DNA from: CAZRWH01 sp964603905
GTDB lineage: Bacteria; Patescibacteriota; Gracilibacteria; UBA1369; UBA12470
Assembly (NCBI GenBank): GCA_964603905.1
Contig: CAZRWH010000057.1
Span: forward strand, 1-5,403
Direction of reading: 5' to 3'
DNA: 5,403 bases
This document shows, piece after piece, positions 1 to 5,403 of this stretch. The notes beneath the pieces are model-generated. The model made no database searches. It saw only the letters and a list, made by a program, of their open reading frames with translations, and was not told the origin of the DNA. Within the stretch, counting starts at the first letter, position 1; each line of letters begins with the position of its first letter. A program made the position numbers and the translations under genes.

Positions 1-2147
1 GGATTAAAGCATGCTGGTGTTGTCTCGGGATCGTGTGCTGCTATTCGCGTGCTTACTCTTTGTGACATCGGCAGGCTTTCTGTTATTTGTTCAAATAGTT
101 CTCGCATTTTTTGCATTTGTGCTATTAGTTCGGCTTCTGTTAGGTCCCGGTTGTCTTCTGCTTCTTCTATGTCTTGAGAATATTGCGTGTTTGGTGCGTG
201 GACAGCCATTAATGTTAAATATTCTGGTAATAGTTCTTGGGCTATTATCGTTGTTGTATCTTGTGCGTGAGCTTCCATATGTTTTGTGCCTCCTAGGCCT
301 GGCATTACTGTGATGGAAGCACGGATTAGCGCTTTGTTTAACATTTCTCCTGCTTTAATTATGTCCTCTTGTGTGAAGCCTTTGTTGGCCAATGCTAGTA
401 CATCGTCGTTACAGCTTTCGATTCCCCAGTAGACTAGGTCTAGTCCTGCGTCGCTTAGATCTTGAAGTCCGTTTTTGCCATGACGTAGGATTGCGGCTGT
501 TGTTGCATAGCTTTCTGTTCTGTCTGAAAAACGTTTTATTGCTCCGATGTATCTCAAAATTGCAGCCAACCGGTTTGTTGGCATTGATAGCCCATTGCCT
601 CCGCTTAGGAATATTCGGCGGAAACGGTATTCGAATATGTCTTCTCCTACATAGTCTCGTATCATATCAACGTGACGCCTGAATTGGTCGAAATTAGTTA
701 ATGAGAAATCTTCGTTTTCATAAAGACTGCAGTATGTGCATTTTCCATAATTGCACCCAGTTGAGATTTCTAATCGCAAAACGTGTCCCCCCGATGAACT
801 TGGTGGTGCAAATGGATAAACTGTGTATATGTCTCGGTCAAAATGAAGTAATTGGCTTGTTAAGGACAAATTTCGAAATGATGGCTCATTTAGTTTAGTG
901 AGGACTTTTTCGTGTATTGGATGTCCTAAGTTGGTATCACCCTCCTGATCTGTTACATGTTTCAGATCGTATGTTATTTGGCGGTCTATCATGTCGACAG
1001 CTCCGTTCAGACAAATTCCAACTATATGTTTTGCAGCAAAAATGACGTCGTCGTAGTTTTGTATTAGTCCGTATGATTCAAGTAGATACTGGAAATATGC
1101 TGGTTTTCTTGAGAACAGCATGAGTGAATTGATGTGCTTCGGGTCTCCTATGAGTACCGGAGTTATGTGTTCAGTAACTTCTTGTAAAATTTCGTTTATT
1201 GCTCTTGGAAAGTCTTCAATTGGGTTTTCTTCTGAAAGCTTGGTTTGGCATATGATTCCGATTTTGCGATGAAGTGATGCTCCGATCCAATTTATGATGT
1301 TTTTTAGGACCTCCTTTAAATCAAAAGCTTCTCGGTTTTCTGCAATAGCATCAGATATTTCTACGATTTGAGCATCTGTATATTCTCCCTGCAGGTAAGT
1401 CCTTAAGTTTGTTATGAACTGTTCGTTGATTTCTTGTACTTGTTCTTTCGTAGTGCAGGCTTCAAGTTGTTTTATTATTAGATTCGGATTTTTGAGAGGG
1501 AATACGTTATGTATTCGCCTTATTAAATCTATTAGCTCGCCTCGCATTAAGACGGCAATAGATTGTTCAAAAACATTTTCTAGCCCATATGGATCGAAGT
1601 CGGGTGCACGTTTGGCACTGTCTCTAGCTTCTTGAAAAGCCTTTTTGCATCTTTCTGGGTTTGTGATCAATCTGTATGTCGATGATGATTTGTTAAGCTC
1701 ACGACCGTATGGGCAGGTGGGGTCGAAATGGTATTTTTTGAAAGGGACGTACTGTCCTCGTTTTTTTATTACTTTTAAATCCTTAGCTCTTCCATAAAAG
1801 TTGCTGACCTCTCTTGTTAATGTGCCTTGGTCAGAAATCTCTCTTCCCCAAAGTTTTCCTCTTTCGTCATACCCTTCGACGAAAATTTTCTTTTTATGCC
1901 ATCTGCTGTAGCGTCTTCGGCTGGTAATGATGTCTCCTCCTCGAATTCCTTGCATGTTGGCTCGATCGCAGTAGACTTTTATTGAATCTAGAAATAAATC
2001 TTCTGTTACATACACTGATTTAGGGTATTTCAGTTCTTCATGTTGGTCAGGCACAGTGATGTCTTCTTGGTACTCCAAAGCTGCTAATTTGCTGAGGCAA
2101 TTTGGCATTAAAGGTCTTCCAGGATGATTTTCTGGTGCTCTTAACAT
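1..2147 (-). CDS. Large radical SAM protein with an unassigned ~450-residue N-terminal region (3' end outside window)
   Basis: This frame is open for 715 codons from an ATG at 2147 and runs off the left edge. An in-frame TAA at 2151-2153 lies just upstream, so 2147 is the first possible ATG. Residues 465-473 read CNYGKCTYC, a CX4CX2C motif for the 4Fe-4S cluster that cleaves S-adenosylmethionine. The C-terminal part then resembles the large COG1032-like radical SAM family: RIFLSGGNGL (511-520, SAM-binding Gly motif position), SYATTAAIL (546-554), DAGLDLVYWGIES (566-578), NKGFT (588-592) and MPGLGG with a downstream HA..TT (615-632). That family is usually a stand-alone domain with the Cys motif near its N-terminus. 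Here about 450 residues precede it and match nothing I recognise; they include a basic stretch at 77-87 (RRRYSRWHKKK). No signal peptide or membrane segment is visible, so it is probably cytoplasmic. The substrate and reaction are unknown. It may be co-transcribed with the cyclase gene 33 bases upstream. Confidence is high for radical SAM, none for the specific function. Confidence 0.88.
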   Translation of the reverse strand, partial: MLRAPENHPGRPLMPNCLSKLAALEYQEDITVPDQHEELKYPKSVYVTEDLFLDSIKVYCDRANMQGIRGGDIITSRRRYSRWHKKKIFVEGYDERGKLWGREISDQGTLTREVSNFYGRAKDLKVIKKRGQYVPFKKYHFDPTCPYGRELNKSSSTYRLITNPERCKKAFQEARDSAKRAPDFDPYGLENVFEQSIAVLMRGELIDLIRRIHNVFPLKNPNLIIKQLEACTTKEQVQEINEQFITNLRTYLQGEYTDAQIVEISDAIAENREAFDLKEVLKNIINWIGASLHRKIGIICQTKLSEENPIEDFPRAINEILQEVTEHITPVLIGDPKHINSLMLFSRKPAYFQYLLESYGLIQNYDDVIFAAKHIVGICLNGAVDMIDRQITYDLKHVTDQEGDTNLGHPIHEKVLTKLNEPSFRNLSLTSQLLHFDRDIYTVYPFAPPSSSGGHVLRLEISTGCNYGKCTYCSLYENEDFSLTNFDQFRRHVDMIRDYVGEDIFEYRFRRIFLSGGNGLSMPTNRLAAILRYIGAIKRFSDRTESYATTAAILRHGKNGLQDLSDAGLDLVYWGIESCNDDVLALANKGFTQEDIIKAGEMLNKALIRASITVMPGLGGTKHMEAHAQDTTTIIAQELLPEYLTLMAVHAPNTQYSQDIEEAEDNRDLTEAELIAQMQKMRELFEQITESLPMSQRVSTRIAAHDPETTPACFN

Positions 2148-2180
2148 GATTTAGGGCTTGTGAAAGGCCCCAATGGTACT
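2148..2180 (-). other. Short intergenic gap between cyclase and radical SAM genes
   Basis: These 33 bases separate the TAG stop of the cyclase gene from the ATG of the radical SAM gene. On the minus strand they hold GGGC...GCCC, a 4-bp inverted repeat around a 9-base loop with no following T-run. It is too weak to call a terminator. There is no purine-rich Shine-Dalgarno sequence at the usual distance before the ATG. The short spacing fits co-transcription of the two genes. Confidence 0.5.
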
Positions 2181-4169
2181 CTACTTAGTTTCGAATGTCC
2201 ATATTCCGTCCCAGTTTGGAGGAGATGATATTTGAAGCTTTTTTATGCGTTCGATGTAAGTTTTGGTTGGGCCGTCGTTCGGTATTTTTTGTGCGAGTGA
2301 TTCAAAGCGGGCGAGTGCGTTTGCCCAGTCTGCGTTGCGGTAGTATTCGATTGCTGAGTGGAATTCGTTGATTAGAAGTGAGGCTTCGTTTGAGATTCTG
2401 TCTTTTGTTGCGATTAGTTCAAAAATATTTATTGGAGTTTCTTTTCCTTTGACGCGTACTCGGTCGAGTCTGCGGAGTTCGAATTCGATTCCAATGTGTT
2501 CGTGCGTGTCGGATGAGAGCATTATTTGTGTGCCATAAAATTTGTTTGCGCTCTCGAGGCGAGCAGCTAGATTTACGGTGTCTCCGATTGCTGTGTAGTC
2601 GAAACGATCTTTTGATCCTATGTTTCCGATGATTGCTTCTCCGGTGTTGATTCCGATGCGGAAGCTAATCTGTTTTTTGCCTGTGGCTGCCCATGTTTTG
2701 TTGAGTTCGGTAATTTTTGTGCGGATTTCTAATGCTGTTTTGCAAGCTAAGAATGCGTGGTTTTCGACTGAGAGCGGTGCACCCCAGAACGCCATGATCG
2801 CGTCACCTTCGAACTTGTCTACTGTTCCTTGATTCCTCATGATTATTTCTGAAAGTGCAGAGAAATATTCGTTGAGTTGTGATACTAGTTCTTCCGGCGG
2901 CGTGCCTTCTGACCAGGTTGTAAAGTTTTGTATGTCTGCGAAAAATGCTGTGATTGTTCGTTTTTCTCCACCAAGTTTTAATGAGTCAGGATTTTTTGAG
3001 ATTTGATCTACGATTTCCGGGGAGACGTAATGTCCAAAAGCTGATTTTATGTACTTTTTTTCTTTGTTTTCAATAAAAAATTTATATCCACTAACCGAAA
3101 TATAAATCGCTAAAATTGCTATGAATGGGTAGATTAAGTTGGCGATTTTTCCTTGTCTGAAAGAGGCTTCGGCAAAGATCCAATAACCTGTTCCGAGCGC
3201 CAAAATTGAGATGATTGATGCTGCCGTGCCGAGGTACATGAATAGCAATGTTGCGAGAATAGAGAGCATGAAGATTGTTGCGATTTGCTTGAATCCTGAT
3301 GCTGGATCAATGAATTTCTCGTCTAGGATTGTTTGAATTGCGTTTGCCTGAATCTCGATTCCGTACATGCTGTTTGTACCGATTGGAACCATGTAGTGAT
3401 CTTGTAATGTTGGGGAGCCAACTCCTATGAGGACGATTTTGTCTTTGAAGTCTGAATATCCGAAATTGCCAAGATATATGTCGTGAAATGAGTAATATTC
3501 GTAGGTGCCTGCCGGTCCGACGTAGTTGACGTACATTGGATTAGGGACTTCTTCGTATGTTGATCCTGAGAAGTGTTCTGCAATTTTTTGTGAAAAAGTT
3601 CCTTCTCCGTTGATGGCTAGGGTGAGATTTGATTGTGATATTTCTCCTGTTGCGAGTCCTTCGTCTAGTGCGAATTTTGATATTTGTTCTATTGACGATG
3701 TGCCTTCGTATTTTGCCAAAACCACGTTTCCAGCTTCTTCTATAGATTGAGCCAAAACTGTGTCGTCCGGATGTGTGCCTGTGACGTATGATGCGAACTC
3801 ATCGAGGGCATCGTTTGCAGATGGAGTTGTGGTTAATATCTCTGATACGTCTTGTTGAGAGATTCCTTGTGATTCGTGATTGAAAACTAAATCAATACCG
3901 ATTACTGAGACATCTGCCTCGGTGAGATTGTCGATCGCTTGCGCGTAATACTGTCTGTTCCAATCTGAAAATCTGCCAAGTCGCGTATCATCTGTGCTCC
4001 AGTCGTCGATGTAAACTATTATGATGTCGTCTGAGGCTGGATGTTCGTAGTACAGGTTTTTTTGCAGTTTCTCCTGCCATCCTTGTGGTGTTGCAGTTAT
4101 TGCAAGCACTCCAAAAAGAACGGTACTTGCCAATATTAATGCTGCTGTGAATTTTTGTTTTGGTTTCAT
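2181..4169 (-). CDS. CHASE2-domain class III adenylate cyclase, membrane-bound sensor
   Basis: Complete 662-residue protein predicted to make cAMP from ATP in response to an extracytoplasmic signal. Order: membrane segment at 7-27; CHASE2 sensor at about 30-290 (DDIIIVYIDDWS at 47-58, VSVIGIDLVF at 87-96, NYVGPAGT at 215-222, FKDKIVLIGVG at 241-251, YGIEIQANAIQ at 269-279); three membrane segments at about 295-314, 316-335 and 341-362; then the cytoplasmic cyclase at about 400-585. Catalytic residues are all present: metal-binding D412 (FFADIQNFT) and D456 (KFEGDAIMAFWG), adenine-contacting K452 and T526, and N533 and R537 in GDTVNLAARLES. Lys plus Thr (in place of the mammalian Asp) is the arrangement known in many bacterial adenylate cyclases. 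The tail at 594-662 (ALARFESLAQKIPNDGP, then W..GIW) is a helical segment common after bacterial cyclase domains. ATG 4169 is the only in-frame ATG after an upstream in-frame TAA. No Shine-Dalgarno sequence precedes it. Ligand unknown. Confidence 0.96.
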   Translation of the reverse strand: MKPKQKFTAALILASTVLFGVLAITATPQGWQEKLQKNLYYEHPASDDIIIVYIDDWSTDDTRLGRFSDWNRQYYAQAIDNLTEADVSVIGIDLVFNHESQGISQQDVSEILTTTPSANDALDEFASYVTGTHPDDTVLAQSIEEAGNVVLAKYEGTSSIEQISKFALDEGLATGEISQSNLTLAINGEGTFSQKIAEHFSGSTYEEVPNPMYVNYVGPAGTYEYYSFHDIYLGNFGYSDFKDKIVLIGVGSPTLQDHYMVPIGTNSMYGIEIQANAIQTILDEKFIDPASGFKQIATIFMLSILATLLFMYLGTAASIISILALGTGYWIFAEASFRQGKIANLIYPFIAILAIYISVSGYKFFIENKEKKYIKSAFGHYVSPEIVDQISKNPDSLKLGGEKRTITAFFADIQNFTTWSEGTPPEELVSQLNEYFSALSEIIMRNQGTVDKFEGDAIMAFWGAPLSVENHAFLACKTALEIRTKITELNKTWAATGKKQISFRIGINTGEAIIGNIGSKDRFDYTAIGDTVNLAARLESANKFYGTQIMLSSDTHEHIGIEFELRRLDRVRVKGKETPINIFELIATKDRISNEASLLINEFHSAIEYYRNADWANALARFESLAQKIPNDGPTKTYIERIKKLQISSPPNWDGIWTFETK

Positions 4170-4229
4170 TTGCGAAAGAACTTTTGCACCATAAAATTAG
4201 CACAAATAGAGAGAAGATAGAAGAATGAT
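4170..4229 (-). promoter_or_regulatory. Intergenic gap upstream of the cyclase gene, possible weak promoter
   Basis: These 60 bases lie between the TAA stop of the repeat protein and the cyclase ATG. Read on the minus strand, the first half is a pyrimidine-rich run (TCATTCTTCTATCTTCTCTC) with no hairpin. The second half holds TGTGCTAAT (4196-4204), an extended -10-like sequence matching TATAAT at 4 of 6 positions. It would place transcription start about 20 bases before the ATG. No recognisable -35 element is present. An AT-rich CTAATTTTATGG could also be read as an archaeal-type TATA box. The gap may equally be read through in an operon. The call is weak. Confidence 0.2.
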
Positions 4230-5402
4230 TTAATACTCTCTTCTTCTTGTAACTGCAGCTCCAAGGCCTAGGACTGCAAGAAGAGCAGCGGCTGTTTTTT
4301 GTTGTGTGCTGCTACATCCCTCTCCACAATCTGGTTGGTCTACGATTTCTCCTGTGTCGTCTACGTATGCAGTGTCGATTCCTGCTGGATTGACTTTGTA
4401 TGTGTTTGAAGCAACGTCGATTACAACTTCGTCTCCAGATTCTGTGAGTGTTTCTTTTATTTCAAAGTCTTCTCTATATGTTTCTCCAGCTTCATCGTGA
4501 TAAAGAACAACTGTTGGTTCGTTTACAATCACATCAATAGTTTCTCCATCATAGTCAACGCCCCAATTTGTTCCTTGATTTCCCAGGAACCAGTCTTTCG
4601 CTCCGATAAAGATCTCTGTAGATGTTCCGTCAGATTCTGTTGTTAAAGATGATCCTGCGTCTAGTTCGACTAGGTAGTATGGATTGCTAAGTTCTGCTGT
4701 ATCAAGAAGGATGCTTACAGATGATCCTTCTGTTAGAGTTGAGTATGGATTTCCGCCTTCAGCAATTGAATACTCAACAGTACATCCTAGTTCTGTTGCG
4801 GTTGCACGCATTCTAGGGACTGTTGTGTCACTTACTTCAACTTGAGTTGTACAGTCTGTTTCGATGATTGCAGGTGAATCTTCTGTAGATTCATCGCAGT
4901 CGTTGTCGATCCCATCGAAAATAACTTCTTCTGCTCCTGGGTATATGCTGTTGTCTGAGTCGTTACAATCTCCTTCACATTGTGCCCAGCTGTCTCCATC
5001 TAAATCTTGTTCGTCTGTTGGAACTGTGTTGTCACAGTCGTTATCAAGTCCGTCGCATTGTTCTGTTGCTCCCGGATATGTTTCGTCATCGTTGTCGTTA
5101 CAATCTGTTGCGTCAATGACGTATCCTTCTGGTTGTGCACAGTCGTTGATTTGAACTGATGAGTTTCCATATGTGTCACCGTCTGAATCTTGTGACCAGT
5201 CGATATATGAAACTCCGTCATCTGCAATGTCATTACAGTTGTCATCAAGCCCGTTACATTGTTCTGTAGCGTCAGGGTGTACGTATTCGTCTCTGTCATC
5301 ACAGTCTGTGTCGTCTGCAACGTATCCTGAAGGTGCTTCACAAGCTACTTGTGACCTGCTTGGGTTTCCAAAATTGTCGCTATCTGAATCTTCGTACCAA
5401 GT
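4230..5402 (-). CDS. Secreted MopE-type calcium-binding repeat protein with C-terminal surface-sorting tail (5' end outside window)
   Basis: 390 C-terminal residues are visible; the frame is open to the right edge, so the start is missing. The internal ATG at 4811 is not the start, because the frame and the repeats continue through it. Residues 1-171 carry at least three modules, each a DxDxD loop (DSDSDNFGN, DSDGDTYGN, DLDGDSWA) plus a MopE-like metal-binding motif such as DCNDSDNSIYPGAEE...DGIDNDCD. Such modules are known from extracellular proteins, where Asp/Asn-rich loops bind Ca2+ and paired Cys probably form disulfides. Residues 183-357 are Thr/Ser/Glu/Asp-rich, probably beta-stranded, and unrecognised. 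The end (358-390) is DCGEGCSS, a linker, a hydrophobic stretch at 370-384 and TRRREY: a C-terminal membrane/sorting tail. Strong acidity and the tail indicate a surface-anchored protein. Role is unknown; adhesion or a structural surface function is plausible. It could share a transcript with the cyclase 60 bases downstream. Confidence 0.92.
   Translation of the reverse strand, partial: TWYEDSDSDNFGNPSRSQVACEAPSGYVADDTDCDDRDEYVHPDATEQCNGLDDNCNDIADDGVSYIDWSQDSDGDTYGNSSVQINDCAQPEGYVIDATDCNDNDDETYPGATEQCDGLDNDCDNTVPTDEQDLDGDSWAQCEGDCNDSDNSIYPGAEEVIFDGIDNDCDESTEDSPAIIETDCTTQVEVSDTTVPRMRATATELGCTVEYSIAEGGNPYSTLTEGSSVSILLDTAELSNPYYLVELDAGSSLTTESDGTSTEIFIGAKDWFLGNQGTNWGVDYDGETIDVIVNEPTVVLYHDEAGETYREDFEIKETLTESGDEVVIDVASNTYKVNPAGIDTAYVDDTGEIVDQPDCGEGCSSTQQKTAAALLAVLGLGAAVTRRREY
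4233..4331 (-). other. C-terminal surface-sorting tail resembling MYXO-CTERM
   Basis: This encodes residues 358-390 of the repeat protein: DCGEGCSS, a short polar linker, a hydrophobic alpha-helical stretch (TAAALLAVLGLGAAV) and a basic end (TRRREY). A conserved Cys motif, then one membrane segment, then an Arg cluster is the tripartite layout of C-terminal sorting signals. The Cys-Gly/Ser-rich start is most like MYXO-CTERM, where the protein is thought to be cleaved and anchored at the cell surface. Assignment to a named class needs a profile search; a generic membrane anchor is the alternative. Confidence 0.65.
4890..5009 (-). repeat. MopE-like module 3, shortened and diverged
   Basis: This encodes residues 132-171. 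The acidic loop QDLDGDSWAQ is followed almost at once by CEGDCNDSDNSIYPGAEE and FDGIDNDCDE. The GYV...T segment found in modules 1 and 2 is absent, and the Cys of TEQC is replaced (EVIFDG). It is the last repeat before the unrecognised C-terminal region. Confidence 0.75.
5010..5192 (-). repeat. MopE-like module 2 (61 residues)
   Basis: This encodes residues 71-131. It starts with the loop QDSDGDTYGN, then GYVIDATDCNDNDDETYPGA and TEQCDGLDNDCDN. It is the closest match to the MopE consensus in the window and aligns with module 1 over nearly its whole length, with a shorter spacer at its end. Confidence 0.82.
5193..5393 (-). repeat. MopE-like module 1 (67 residues)
   Basis: This encodes residues 4-70 of the visible repeat protein. 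It begins with the acidic loop EDSDSDNFGN, followed by GYVADDTDCDDRDE, HPDATEQCNGLDDNCND and a spacer. The core matches the DCxDxD...P(G/D)ATEQC(D/N)GLD(D/N)(N/D)C pattern of MopE-type metal-binding motifs. Its protein sequence aligns closely with module 2, including the shared ATEQC and GLD segments. Confidence 0.8.
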
Positions 5403-5403
5403 T

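Noticed and set aside
11..313. Plus-strand open frame encoding a Leu-rich, membrane-like 100-residue peptide
   Set aside because: It is the antisense of the radical SAM domain. Its leucine richness comes from reading the complement of Glu/Gln/Lys-rich codons, and the minus frame carries clear family motifs.
392..898. Two further plus-strand open frames (392-682 and 701-898)
   Set aside because: Both lie antisense to the region encoding the CX4CX2C motif and the radical SAM core, and neither has a recognisable protein signature.
1414..1635. Plus-strand open frame of 73 codons
   Set aside because: Antisense to the open minus-strand frame, which runs without a stop for 715 codons; no independent support.
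2151..2172. GGGC...GCCC inverted repeat as a rho-independent terminator after the cyclase gene
   Set aside because: The stem is only 4 bp, has a long loop, lacks a T-run and ends close to the next start codon.
2620..3750. Plus-strand open frames at 2620-2832 and 3526-3750
   Set aside because: They are antisense to the cyclase and CHASE2 coding sequence, whose motifs are unambiguous.
3988..4203. Minus-strand open frame of 71 codons overlapping the cyclase start
   Set aside because: It is an out-of-frame reading of the CHASE2 N-terminus with no signature; the cyclase frame explains this DNA.
4306..5154. Plus-strand Ser-rich open frames (4306-4500 and 4864-5154)
   Set aside because: Antisense to the repeat protein; Ser richness is the complement of Asp/Glu/Thr codons.
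5000..5341. Minus-strand Thr/Gln-rich open frame of 113 codons
   Set aside because: It is a shifted reading of the MopE-type repeats. Its low-complexity composition follows from the GAC/AAC/ACA-rich codons of the true frame.
4890..5393. Tandem repeat considered as a CRISPR or satellite array
   Set aside because: The units are diverged at DNA level, differ in length and keep a single reading frame with protein-level motifs, so they are coding repeats.

Overview
The window is a compact, fully coding stretch in which all three genes lie on the minus strand, separated by gaps of only 60 and 33 bases. Reading in the direction of transcription (right to left) they are: the C-terminal part of a secreted repeat protein (4230 to beyond 5403), a complete membrane-bound CHASE2-class III nucleotide cyclase (2181-4169), and the first 715 codons of a large radical SAM protein (2147 to beyond position 1). 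Both outer genes run off the window. The plus-strand open frames are all antisense shadows of these genes. No RNA gene, CRISPR array, insertion sequence or convincing terminator is visible.

Organism: the DNA is moderately AT-rich and uses the standard code (no in-frame TGA needs reading through). It uses ATA (Ile) and AGA (Arg) freely, and neither of the two visible gene starts has a Shine-Dalgarno sequence. CHASE2-cyclases are typically bacterial. The combination with a MopE-type repeat surface protein and a Cys-containing, TM-Arg C-terminal sorting tail suggests an uncultured bacterium, perhaps a candidate-phylum lineage. This placement is an inference of low confidence, and a DPANN-type archaeon is not excluded by the sequence.

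Right part (4230-5402): an acidic, extracellular, probably Ca2+-binding protein. At least three modules combine a DxDxD loop with a MopE-like DCxDxD...P(G/D)A(T/E)E...DGxDNDCD motif. They are followed by about 170 residues of unrecognised, probably beta-rich sequence. The end is a Cys-Ser/hydrophobic/RRRE tail resembling the MYXO-CTERM class of surface-anchoring signals.

Middle (2181-4169): a sensor enzyme with an N-terminal membrane segment, an extracytoplasmic CHASE2 domain, three membrane segments and a cytoplasmic class III cyclase domain with all catalytic residues. It ends in a short helical tail typical of this family. Predicted product: cAMP.

Left part (1-2147): a radical SAM enzyme whose cluster motif CX4CX2C lies unusually far in, at residues 465-473. 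It is preceded by about 450 residues that I cannot assign to any family. Leucine codon choice changes sharply inside this gene near position 620. The reaction is unknown. A functional link among the three genes (surface protein, envelope sensor, enzyme) is possible from the tight co-directional packing but is not shown by the sequence.
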